DNA of 64,000 nt. Source: Jacaranda mimosifolia (Eukaryota; Streptophyta; Magnoliopsida; Lamiales; Bignoniaceae). Of this stretch, positions 1-11,365 are shown in pieces. Where the stretch lies: NCBI GenBank assembly GCA_018894105.1, contig CM032131.1:19139578-19203577 (forward strand), written 5' to 3'. The first letter of the stretch is position 1; each line of letters starts with the position of its first letter. Made by a program: the position numbers and the translations under genes. The notes beneath the pieces were generated by a model, which was not told the DNA's origin, did no database searches, and saw only the letters and a list, made by a program, of their open reading frames with translations.

Positions 1-311
1 TATTATAATATTTTTTTAAATTTATTCTTTTTTCTTCCCAATTCTTCAATAATATATATATATACACACACATATATGGATTAGGAGATTTTTGTTGAAA
101 ATATAAATAATATATTATTTTATAAATATATATTTGGATCGGATATTAAACTGACCGGATATGCATTTACCACATCCGTATCCATTTATAATCGGATATC
201 TACTAATCGAATACAGATAATATCTGCTTTAAACGGATGCAGATAAATTTTGTGCAATTAGATACGAATGCGAATGGTAAATGAATTTTTGAATATCCAT
301 TTACAGCCCTA
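1..311. mobile_element. hAT-like element, family 1, right part only
   Basis: This stretch matches the right half of the element at 8725-9542 in the same order: an AT run near 55-75, 'gagatttttgttgaaa', 'aatatattat', then the 'ggatg.agataaattttgt' block and a 'tttacagcccta' terminus at 300-311. The left half lies outside the window, so its target duplication cannot be checked. The terminus is the reverse complement of the 'tagggatg' left end of the other copy, as expected for terminal inverted repeats. No coding capacity is seen. Confidence 0.6.
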
Positions 312-534
312 GGTGATTGTATGAGATTGAATTATTTATTATTCTGTTTGATATGAGAGATTGTGATATAAATTAGGCACTATTGAAATCTCTAATAATC
401 TGATATTAGGTGTTTGATTGTACCTACTACATTTTAGATTACTATTTTGCCCTTGAAAAAAAATACATGTACATAGCATTTAAATTATATATATGTATAT
501 AAATATATAAACTAATCTAAAATTTTCAATTTTC

Positions 535-614
535 ACACTTAGTATAAATTATCAATTTTCAATATATAAATTATAAAATTTCAATATATAAATTTTGATT
601 TTCAATATATAAAT
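535..614. repeat. AT-rich short tandem repeat, left part
   Basis: Several imperfect copies of 'ttttcaatatataaatt' follow one another. The same motif resumes directly after the solo LTR at 3977-4105, so one simple-repeat block was split by that insertion. The preceding bases 312-534 show nothing I recognise. Confidence 0.6.
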
Positions 615-3600
615 TGTGGCACCCCCACTCGGGATAGCACCTAAAGCAAATGCGTCACTCTAATTTAGACTTAAATCTTAATCCATAAATAAGCAATACA
701 ATCAATATCGAATCAGAATTTTTTTTTCAAAACTTATCAGAGACATATAGCAACGGATTTCAAACTTAAACAACCTCATCAAAATACTAAGTACATACCA
801 TCAAATGTCTCATAACATCCAACATAATATTTACATGCCTTGAGTCATAATTCCATTTTACATATCACAACATTTCTAAGATAAGACTTAGCATTTGGGG
901 GAACCCATATACATATACACATCCATTCTATTGCAAAATTTCATTCATCGATCCAAGACTGAAATCCAACTCCATCATATGATCCTGTTTGGAAAAAAAA
1001 ATCAAAGATAAACAGGGGGGTAAGTCCAAATGACTTAGTAAGGGATAATTATAATCACATGCAATGGGGATCTGTTGAGGACGAATCAACTCAACAGATC
1101 ATTGTTTAACAGTTCAAACAGAAACATATTATGATACAGTCAAAGGTCAAGAAATGGTCAAATAGTTTGGAAACAGTCTATCGATTAGGATACAATCGAA
1201 CGATCAGAATACAATCAAACATCAGAACAATCTTATATCAATCAGACCGAACTAAACTTACCCAGGCATAACAACCTGGTACAGAACTTATACCAATCAC
1301 ATCAAATTAAACTTACCCATTCAAACCGAAACTAAACATAACCAATCAAACCGAACTAAACTTACTCAGGCATGACAACCTGATATAGAACTTACCCAAG
1401 TATATCGACTTCGTACAAAACTTACCTAAGCATAGAACAAATTTATACTAATCAAACCGAACTTACCCAGGCATAACCACCTGGTACAAGACTTACCCAG
1501 GCTTATCGACTTGATACAGAACTTACCAATTAAACTGAACTTACCTAGGCATAACAACCTGGTACAGAACTTACTTGAACATGACAACCTGGTACAACTT
1601 ACCCAAGCGTGAAAACTTGATACAAAACTTACCCAAGCATAGCTTGGTACATAACTTACCTAGATATATCAGCTTGGTACATAACTTACTTAGGCATATC
1701 AGCTTGGTACATAACTTACCTAGGCATATCAGCTTGGTACATAACTTATTACTAACAGAACAAACCCATGATATACCAATCGAACTAACATACCCAAGTG
1801 TAATAGCTTGGTACACAACAGTTTATTGATAGGACAAATCCATAATACCAATCAAATTCAGACTTAGATAATAGAATGGTCAGATGACAAAAAGATCGAA
1901 TAACAAAGCAGTCGGATAACATAACGATACAGATGACAGAACAGTCAAATAACATATAACATACTGACGTTCTGGGCGCCAGAACAAAAAAAATTCAGTA
2001 TGGTACAGAAACAGGAAACCTTATCAATTCAGACTAGCCAACATGGCCACCTAACGTTGTAATGTATAAACAAGTTACTGGCAAGGTAACAGATAATGAT
2101 ACAAATAACAAGACAGTAATGGAAAATCTAGCAATACAGAATGCAGACAAGAGTTTTGGGGAACCACACAAGGTTCGGTAATTAATAGCAACGATAACGA
2201 AAATCAAGACAGTATCAAATCAACAGCACTTAACTAAGTTCAATGATAGCCATGGAATGAGGTCATACGAAGCAAGTGCTGATTGGTAGAACCTCATAGG
2301 AGTACAACAAATAATAGAGTGCGATAATCAAGTCAATATCACCCTCACAGTAGTTTTATCAAGATAATCAATAAGTACAATAAGTGCCAAATTGGCAGAC
2401 TCTCAACTTCATAGTCTCAGAAATGCTGTCGCCGCCTACTGACCTGCAGAGACCCACTTCGTCGTCACCTAATCCAAAATAATAGGTCCAAAGTCAAGAT
2501 CCTCATTCAATCATATAATCATATTTATACAAATTAACGGCCTAAAATCGATACTTAATCGGCTAAATTGATAGCCTCGATAATGACATGCTAATAACGT
2601 CGATCTCGTTAAAGAAATATATAATTAGATCCTAAATCGGTCAATTGATCTTGCCACAACATACTAAATCGATAACGATAGTCCAATATCCCTTAAAAAT
2701 CCCAATTTTATCTCAAATTTATCACATGATAATACAAATCTGAGCTCTCTAAACTTAGAACGGTACATGGATGATCCAAATCTTGGTTCTGTCTCATCTC
2801 AATTATCCCAAGTATTGCCACTTAGGTTCCAAATCCATATAATTAGGGTTTGTAACACCTAATCCACTTATTTAACCAAGATTATCGTATAGTATACTAA
2901 ATTCGAGTCCACTAAATTATATAATTATATGTATGTCCCAGTTTTCTAGATTAAATCGCCCGTATTCTTCACTTATACAATACATCGTGAGGTTTGGAGG
3001 CATATACATACACATGCATACAAATTTAACACAAGTTTCTCATTTTTACCTAATACCTTTTTATCGAAACTCCGAATGCACGATCAGCTTATGTGCATGT
3101 AATCACCGCGACGAGATGAACAAACTGTACTGTCGTTGCCGCCACTAGAGTTGGTCAATCCCACCACCAAAAGAAGCATTTTAGCTCAAATAAACAAACC
3201 CCCAACTTAATTTCACGGTTTGCCGCTGGGAAGGCTTCCAATTTTAACTCTGACGTCACAGCACCATATCCCGCCACTATGGAGAGTTTCTTCAATTTCA
3301 CCGTCGGTGGTGGTTCGTTCTGGAAGCTGAAGGTGCCAAACTACTCCTTGAGCTGAGATCTTCAAATCCCGCTGCCCAGAAATTTGTTTCTGCCACTGCT
3401 CCGTCGGACCCATCAACTGTCGCCGTGATCGAGATTTTCGACTTGGTTTTTGGCCGCCTCGCTGGCTGTTTTCGATGGTTCTTCACACTGGTGTGTTCAT
3501 GAAGCTGAGATGGAAGGATTGGGTGGGTTGGTTCTGGGTGTTTGGCTGTTGCCGGAGAGTTGCTGGAGAGAGAGGTTCACAGTGAGGGTGATGGGGTCAC

Positions 3601-3976
3601 GGTGAAGAAATGAGAAAAATGGGGGTAAAATTGCTATATATAAGATATGTTTTCAGCTCTACAAATTGACCCCAAGAATTATGCTTGGCTTCCAATTAAG
3701 TCCTCTCAAGTTTTGAGTGTTTTCACTTCAGCCCCAAGACTATTTATTGCCTCACATTGACTCCTTTGACTAATAATAATTCCACTTTAACCCACAAAAC
3801 TTCCAAATGTTGGAAATCTAGTTTTCCTCAATTTTCAAATCAACCCCAAAACTTTCAAAATTCTTACAATCAAGTCCCTTTATTTATTTTCGAGCCCTAA
3901 AATCCAATCAACCAATATCTTGATTTCTCCATCTTTATTTTTTTTCTTCAGAATATCGAATTTTAGGGGTGTTACA
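615..3976 (+). mobile_element. Solo LTR of a large retrotransposon (LTR family A/B, copy A)
   Basis: The element starts 'tgtggcacccc' and ends 'ggggtgttaca', giving TG...CA termini, and is flanked by a perfect 5-bp duplication 'taaat' at 610-614 and 3977-3981. It is about 3.36 kb with no gag or pol reading frame, which fits a solo LTR. It shares ordered motifs with the element at 59539-62149, for example 'aagtc.aaatgactta' near 1022 and 'caatcaagtcc' near the right end. Small open frames at 2933-3486 lie in its GC-richer part and resemble no protein I know. Termini of this kind are common in plant Ty3/gypsy LTRs, but the superfamily is inferred. Confidence 0.72.
1255..1830. repeat. Degenerate tandem repeat inside the solo LTR (30-bp core)
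   Basis: The motif 'cttggtacataactta' recurs at a strict 30-bp spacing: 'agcttggtac' begins at 1641, 1671, 1701 and 1731. Looser copies with 'cctggtacagaactta' run back to about 1255 and are variably spaced. The two overlapping open frames here, one on each strand near 1571-1829, are by-products of the repeat. There are no unique spacers between units, so this is not a CRISPR array. Confidence 0.8.
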
Positions 3977-4567
3977 TAAATTTTCATTCTCAATATATAA
4001 ATTATGAATTTTCAAAATTAAAATTTTTAATTTTCAATATATAAATTATGAATTTTCAAAATTTAAAATTTTAATATATAAATTATAAATTTTCAATTAT
4101 AATTCTTCACCCAAATTTGTTTTCAGCTGACCTGAGCTTGTGAATTGGAGGGCAAAAATGTAATAGTAACATGAAGAAAAAAGGGTTCATTTGACTTTTC
4201 AGCACACAGTGTGTTGTTGAGTAGTTCCCAAATCCCTTAATCGCACCCAAGGAGCCAAAATTTGAATAGCATGTAATATCTACAACAGTACCGAACTTCT
4301 CCTTTTTTGTGGGCCGGCTCGTGGTGTTAATATTATGAATCAAACAGGTGACTAAAGGCCATTGAACACCACTATACCTACTAGTGGCAGGTATCAAACA
4401 AGGCCTAAAGTGAAACATGCTAGTGAGTTACACAAAAATGTTTTCTAAGAATCCAAAATTTGAGAACAAGATCTGTATGCAACAAAAATTATTAGTAATT
4501 AGTTGTTACTTGATTCCAAAGCTTCTATAAACAACTTATTTGGCCTCTAATAGGTCCATTAGTCTTA
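3977..4567. repeat. Right part of AT-rich repeat, then unassigned DNA
   Basis: Up to about 4105 this continues the 'ttttcaatatataaatta' motif interrupted by the solo LTR. From 4106 to 4567 I see no gene, RNA or recognisable repeat. The minus-strand frame at 4107-4418 has no familiar motif and looks like chance. Confidence 0.5.
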
Positions 4568-5033
4568 TAGGCTGTCAACACATTTGAATTTTGATTGTAA
4601 TTCGAATTTGATTCGAATTTTAGAATTTTTAACTAATTAAAATATATGATGAATTAGATTTAATTATAAATATTTTTAATTTAAAATAAGTGGATTTAAG
4701 TAATCTTATCCGTTAAAGATTCGAATTCGAACTTTTATATTTTTTATTAAATTAATACTATTATATATAATATTAAATAAAGATTTTACTAAAATCTTTA
4801 TAGTATATTAGTCTAATATTTATATTAATGTCTATATTATACTATTAATGTGAGCCTTAACTCAAAAACAAGAGGAACATTGAAAAAAGAAGAAAAAAAA
4901 GTGAAATATAATAATGTGTAATATTTTATCTATGGATAATGAACTAATATAATATGAAATAAGAACTTATTATTCAAATGTTGAACTTTTTGGGCCAATA
5001 TATGATAAAAAATTGTAAAAAATTCAAATTGAA

Positions 5034-5243
5034 CACAAACTTACTTTGTAAATATAATATTTTTCATACAATTCAAAAGAAAAAAGAAAAGAAAAAAAAT
5101 TAAATTGGGTCGAATTTTTTTTATCTAATTTCAAGGCACAAGCTTATTTTGTAAATATAATATTTTTTATACAATTCAAAAGAAAAAAGAAAAGAAAGAA
5201 AAAAATATTAAATTGGGTTGAATTTTTTTTATCTAATTTCAAG
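5034..5243. repeat. About 103-bp tandem duplication inside the family 2 element
   Basis: Two adjacent copies, 5034-5136 and 5137-5243, each run from 'cacaa.ctta.tttgtaaat' through an A/G-rich stretch to 'tctaatttcaag'. They differ by a few substitutions and small indels in the A-runs. The related element at 9625-10313 has a single copy (near 10077-10180), so the duplication is specific to this copy. Confidence 0.8.
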
Positions 5244-5369
5244 TATTTATTGAATTCAGTTATGGCAAATTAATTAATTAATAAAGACCTATAAAATATT
5301 AAGTCGAATTTGAATATATATTTTAATAATTAGAATCGAATTTGGATACGTCTTATTTATTTAACCTAA

Positions 5370-5801
5370 GGGCTCGTTTGCTTGGAATGATGTGATTAGA
5401 AGTGATATATAAGCAAATGATACATTTTAAGCCCATTAGGATAAAATATTTTAATTTTATGTTTGGTTAGTATGATTAATATATAAATAAATTAAAATAT
5501 AATATATAAATTTACTATTATATCTTTTATACTTTTTAATAAGTTTTTTATAATTTTCTCATTCTTTCCCATTTTTAGGATCATGGTTTATTGAAAATAA
5601 GATAAAAAATAGATCATATTAAATCTTTATAATTCTTATCGCACCTAATCAAGCATTCCCCCCCCTTGATCCATTTTTCAAAAGCAACAATAAATAATGT
5701 AGGGTCTAGAATTTATCAAAAACTTTTATCAATTGAAACAAATATTAAAAAATACTTGATTAGATATATATTACACCTAATCAAGCCAAGCAAATAAGGC
5801 C
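5370..5801. mobile_element. Tourist-like (PIF/Harbinger) MITE
   Basis: The ends are inverted: 'gggctcgtttgcttgg' at 5370 and 'ccaagcaaataaggcc' ending 5801. A 3-bp TAA duplication lies at 5367-5369 and 5802-5804. Length (432 bp), terminus style and TAA target are typical of Tourist MITEs. It is inserted inside the family 2 hAT-like element and ends about 120 bp upstream of the RPS15A TATA box, so it forms part of the distal promoter. Confidence 0.85.
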
Positions 5802-5922
5802 TAAATGTGCCTCGTTGACAGCCCTGGTGCTAGAGAGTGGTAAAATTCCTTAAGGACGCTTCAGTAATTTCACTGCTTGCGAGAAAGCATAAGGAAGGGG
5901 CATTTTGTGGAACAACCATAAG

Positions 5923-5945
5923 TATAAATAGAGCTCAAACCCTAG
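5923..5945 (+). promoter_or_regulatory. RPS15A core promoter: TATA box and telo-box
   Basis: 'tataaata' at 5923-5930 is followed by the telo-box 'aaaccctag' at 5937-5945 and a pyrimidine-rich stretch ('ctcttgctctccc') around 5958-5970 where transcription probably starts. Telo-boxes near the start site are characteristic of plant ribosomal-protein genes. The exact start site is inferred. Confidence 0.72.
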
Positions 5946-6027
5946 CAGGTTTGCCATCTCTTGCTCTCCCACCTCCATTGTTGGCTGAACAGAGTACCTG
6001 AGGTGTCGGCAGCGGCTGTTCTTTGAG

Positions 6028-7190
6028 GTACTCTTTAGTCAGCTCGTTGGCCTTAATTTTTTCGTTAGTTCTTTATTTGGGTAATCGCATGCTTGATGTT
6101 TTGGGATTCATTTATGTTCCTCTATTTTATTGTTAAATTTTGATTTGCTAGTGCCGCCACGGGTTCTTTGTTTCTGTCTTGGGTATGAATGCGTGATTTT
6201 ATTTGTGGATATGTTTTTGGCGGATCTTTGAAATGTTTTTAGCACTGAAACATTTAAGTGGGTGTTAAGAATTTGTCTGTGGAAATGTTTTCCTGCGTTG
6301 TATGTATGAACTTGACTTCTGTTATGAATGTCGGGGAAGATTTTCGGCACCGATTTGGATGGCAAGAAGCTTCTACCTATGTGGGTTTAAGAGCCATTGG
6401 ATGTCTGTATATGATGAAGTCATCACACATTTATAATCTGATTGATTCCTATCCCATTTGTTTAGTGTGCGGAATCTGATGTGCCGTGTGATAAATTGGT
6501 TCAGAAAGTATTTGTCTGTGAGCTGGGTTTTGTTTTTCTCTTATTCTATTCTGTGTTAAACAAGAAAAGGAAGAAGAGAAAAATATTCACTGGTGAAACT
6601 GGACTCGTTATGAGTAGTAGCTAATAGAGCTCCTATTACTCATCTAAAGTCCCTTATTGGTCATATGTTTTGCTTGAAATCTCTTACTGCAGTTGGTAGA
6701 GACATGTGACAGGAAGCTTTTCAGATTCATGGGTCTATAATTACATGCAAATATTGTATCTTTAGGTATAATTCTGTTTCGAACAAGTAATAGCAAATTA
6801 TCTTAGATTGTAAGTTTGATAACCGGATAGAGTTCTGTATTGCACTCAGATGAACGTGAATATCTTTGTTTGGCATGTTTCTGATGAATAATGGATTTGT
6901 TGTGCCACCAATGTTACTATACTGTGAATGTAAGTCTATGGAATGTGTTATTAGAGTTTGACTATCCGTGAGTACAAGTTATAAAATGTTTTATTACAGT
7001 TCAAAGATCATATATTTATTCTTGTGTGTAATGCACACTTCTCTAAGCATACTCTCATTGGTTATATGTTTGAATTCAAGAAATGGATGCTTATGGTCTC
7101 ATTAAGCATCTTGTAACGTATGATTAGGTGAAAAAAAGAAAATAAGTTAGTTGTTTTGCCCTATTTGATATTTACATTCTTCCTAATCAG
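6028..7190 (+). other. Probable 5'-UTR intron of RPS15A
   Basis: A donor 'gag|gtact' at 6028 and an acceptor 'cctaatcag' ending at 7190 would join a leader of about 70 nt to the 12 nt before the start codon. Plant ribosomal-protein genes often carry leader introns. Another donor near 6080 is possible. The open frames inside (6108-6365 on -, 6258-6479 on +) have no protein-like features. Confidence 0.6.
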
Positions 7191-7199
7191 AATACCTAG

Positions 7200-7869
<670 letters not shown>

Positions 7870-8716
7870 GCATGCTCATGGACGCGAGTGCTTTAATATT
7901 ATAGTGCACAAACATTTGTTTCCCTTCCTCTGTTACTTATCAGAAGTTTGAATGTTGAAGTTGCATCATGGAACAGGCTCATCTTCAGCTTGTTTTGTCT
8001 TACCTTACTGCTATTGAATATTGGAGGTTTGTGGTTGCTAGAAATTTTAGTTACTTTATTTTGCTGATGAGGATTGTATGAATTATTTGTTGAACAATTT
8101 TGATTATTTTTTTGGGACGGAGAACATTGCAAATTGCTCTCTTTTTCCTTTCGTTTGAGATATCAATTATTTGTGTATTGGGTAGGCCTACCATTTCATT
8201 TGAGAATTGAGATATGTTGTAAAACAGAAGCTTTGGTTCATGGTTTTGCATATCCTTCCCTGAATGACCAATTTTGTGGATCTTTGGCAAGCATTTCTGT
8301 TAAGTTATACTTAGGTTATTTGAAAGACAGTATACTGGGTCTGTCACTAGGGAAATGTTAGAAGCGTTGTTGCCATTTCACGCATGTTGTGGATCTCTGG
8401 CTGTGTCATTTCAAAGTTGACATATATACACACTGATGGGAAGCATTTGATTGTGAATTGCATTTAGCTCCGGGGATGAGTTAGCCAAAATCAAGTATTT
8501 TCAAGTTATTCTATTCAGATATCTATTTATAACATCTTATTTGGTTTGAGTTGGGTTGATCTTTGGATAAATGCTCTAACGTAGGACAATGCTAAAATAT
8601 CTGTTTCATAGATTAAGAACCATTAGTGAACGGTATTACACTTATTGAAATATTGGGGCATAATTCACTAGTAAGGGTACTTACGTATTTCATATTATTT
8701 AGGTGTCCTTTAAAAA
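7870..8716. other. RPS15A 3' flank, no further gene seen
   Basis: This should contain the 3' UTR. I could not fix a polyadenylation site. The + frame at 8134-8361 and the - frames at 7899-8290 show no domain, and their composition resembles the flanking DNA. Confidence 0.5.
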
Positions 8717-8724
8717 CATAAGAC

Positions 8725-9542
8725 TAGGGATGCAAACGAATATTAAATGGATTGGATATACTATTTTCATATTTGTATTCGTTTAATTTTTTGAATATTT
8801 GGATATGGATATGGATTTGATGGATATTTAAGAATGATATTTGAATTCGTATCCGTCGAATATTGGTTGAATTTGGATATATTTGTATTCGATTATAATT
8901 ATTCGGATGTATACATATTTGATTAAATTTATCTGTATTTGAATTTTTTTTCCTTATATTCATATTTGATGATAATTATTTAGATGTCTATTTACGAATA
9001 TCTAAATACGTGAGTCTATTAATCTATAATAAATATATATTTTTAATTAAAAGGAGGAACTATACAATTTCATTAAAAAGAAAGCAATCAAACAAATAGC
9101 ATAATTTTTAATTAATAATTGACTTTATAATTGATTATTAAGACTAATTAATATTAATACTGGCATTAAGTATAATAATTATATAGTTAACTAACAATAA
9201 TTATGTTAATTAATTTTATTTTTTAATTTTTTTATATTACAATAAATTTTTAAATTTATTTTTTTTTTTTTTTCAATTATAATTTATATATATATATGTA
9301 TACATATACACGGATTGTGAGATTTTTATTGAATAATATAAATAATATATTATTTAATTAATATTTATTTGAGGCAAATATTAAACGGATTGTATATAAA
9401 TTTATTATATTTATATCTATTTATACTCGGATATTTACTAATCAAACACGAATAATATTCGCTTTAAATGGATGTGGATAAATTTTGTATAAACATATAT
9501 GAATACGAACGGTAAATAAATTTTCAAATATTTATTTATTTA
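8725..9542. mobile_element. hAT-like non-autonomous element, family 1, full copy
   Basis: The element begins 'tagggatgcaaacg' and ends '...tatttattta'. It is flanked by a perfect 8-bp duplication 'cataagac' at 8717-8724 and 9543-9550, the size typical of hAT transposition. The right end lacks the last few bases seen in the copy at 1-311 ('cagcccta'). The interior is rich in 'ggatat/gaatat' motifs and has no transposase; the - frame at 8724-8963 is low-complexity. Confidence 0.8.
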
Positions 9543-9624
9543 CATAAGACCTTGGGCTGACCGTCATACTTGCATGGTAGAAAATAGAATTTGTTACTTC
9601 ATTATTTATTGACATAATTAATAC

Positions 9625-10313
9625 TAGGGCTATCAATAAATTGAATTTTAATCCAAATTCGATTTGAATTTTGGGGTTTTTATCGATTAAAAATTAGATG
9701 GATAAGATTTTATTATAAATATCTGTAATTTGAAATAAGTGGAACGAATATGGAATTAAACAATCCGATCCGTTAAAAATTCAAACATGAATTTTAATAA
9801 TTTTTTATTAAATTAATACTCTTATATATATAATATTAATAAAAATTTTAAAATAAAATCTATATATTATATTGATCTTATATCTATATTAACGTTTATA
9901 TTGTGCTATTAATATTAAGTCTTCAGCCTAAAAAATAAGAGGGATATTGATAAAATGTTAAATATAATAATATATAATAGTTTATTTATGTATTAATATA
10001 ATGTGAAATAGGAATTTAGTATTCAAATATTTAACTTTTGGACTAATATATAGTTAAAATTTCAAAAATGACGTAAATTTACTTCATAAATACAATATTT
10101 TTATATAATCCAAAAGGAGAAAAAAAAAGAAAAAAAAATATTAAATTGGGTCGGATATTTTTATCGAATTTCGGATATCCATTATATTTGGATATGGTAT
10201 GACTAACGAAGATCCTATCAGATATTAGATCGAATTCAAATATGAATTTTGATAATTGAATTCGAATTCAGATATGACTGATTTGATTCAAATCTTACCC
10301 ATTGACAACCTTA
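9625..10313. mobile_element. hAT-like non-autonomous element, family 2, copy B
   Basis: Ends 'tagggctatcaat' (9625) and 'attgacaacctta' (to 10313) are imperfect inverted repeats. A perfect 8-bp duplication 'attaatac' lies at 9617-9624 and 10314-10321. The 689-bp interior is collinear with the element at 4568-5825 without that copy's internal duplication or MITE. No open reading frame of note. Confidence 0.85.
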
Positions 10314-10321
10314 ATTAATAC

Positions 10322-11365
10322 TTATTCCTTTATTATTTTTACTTTAGATTTATTTATAGTATGTAGGAGTTAGGTTTTTAGATCAAATCAAATGGTGCTG
10401 GGAGGTTTTTTTCTCGGAAAATTATAGGTTCTGATATTAATGAAAATCATACGGGATATTATGGTATGGTACGTGTATTAAAAATATAATACTGGTATCA
10501 AGCAGAAAATATACATAACTGCAAATATTTATATCTTAGGCTTTGTGGTTCACTAATTGAGTTGTTGTTAAAAAAAAATTCACCTTGCAAAAGTTTAACA
10601 TTAGTAGCCTCCTTTTTCATTTGATATGTGGCTAAATTTAATTATATATACTTTTTTCAGTAGGTATAGCCTAGTATTATTTTATTTATACAAACAAATA
10701 TGTTAGGAGGTTGCAAGTTTTGAATTCCCGACATCATATTTTACATGTGAAATTAATGCTATTGAGCCAAATATTACTTAATTTGTCATTAGATTATATT
10801 GAATAATTTATTGAACTAGCTTTACATGTGTGTGTGTGTATTTTCCAGACCTATCATTTCATCCATTATTTCTTTTAGAAAAGAGACAAAAAAAATCTTT
10901 ATTTTTCTTTGATTAGCATAAAAAAGTAAGTGATATATTCTACACTTTCTCATTAAAATTTAGAAAATTAACATGAAAAATGTCTCCTTCGATAAGTAAA
11001 AGAATTTATAAATGTCACATACTAGCTTTTTATTTTTCAATTTCTCATCATAAAAAGTGAGTTTATTTCTAGTAATCAAAAGATAGTAAAATATTAAAAA
11101 ATAAATTATTGTAGGAAAAAAAAAATACTAAATGTATGCTTCCCAAACATGAAAAAAGAGATATTGAAGGTGGACTCGGTTCATGTTCATTAAAATTCTA
11201 AATAGAATAGTTTGAAGCATTAATAATAAGTAACCACAACAACACCTCTTCGAGATAGTCAAAAACAAATTAAATGAAAAGAAGTAGATTGTATAAAAAA
11301 ATATCCAATTAATATTTCATGAGCATTTTATCCATGAGTTGTTAGTAAAAATGTGAACCTCGGCA
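10322..11365. other. Intergenic AT-rich DNA, nothing recognised
   Basis: I see no coding frame, RNA or clear repeat. A short 'tgtgtgtgtgt' run lies near 10828-10839. Confidence 0.4.

Larger units (their letters stand above)
4568..5825. mobile_element. hAT-like element, family 2, copy A
   Basis: The left end 'taggctgtcaac' (4568) and right end 'gttgacagccct' (to 5825) are inverted copies. The interior follows the same order as the element at 9625-10313, including 'tattaaattaatact', a run of 'tatattaa.gt.tatatt' blocks and 'aaattgggtcg'. A Tourist-like MITE (5370-5801) sits near its right end. I found no matching 8-bp duplication at its borders, so the borders may have changed or one end may be misplaced. 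There is no coding capacity. Confidence 0.65.

Noticed and set aside
1571..1829. Overlapping 81- and 84-codon frames on opposite strands
   Set aside because: Both are readings of the 30-bp tandem repeat in the solo LTR, with period-10 residue repeats and no gene context.
1255..1830. CRISPR-like appearance of regularly spaced repeats
   Set aside because: Units are contiguous and degenerate without unique spacers, and the genome is a plant.
6411..6478. Possible box C/D snoRNA in the RPS15A leader intron (TGATGAA ... CTGA)
   Set aside because: No terminal stem flanks the boxes and no C'/D' arrangement is evident; the boxes are short enough to occur by chance.
8134..8361. 75-codon + strand frame downstream of RPS15A
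   Set aside because: No domain, AT-driven composition and no splice or promoter context.
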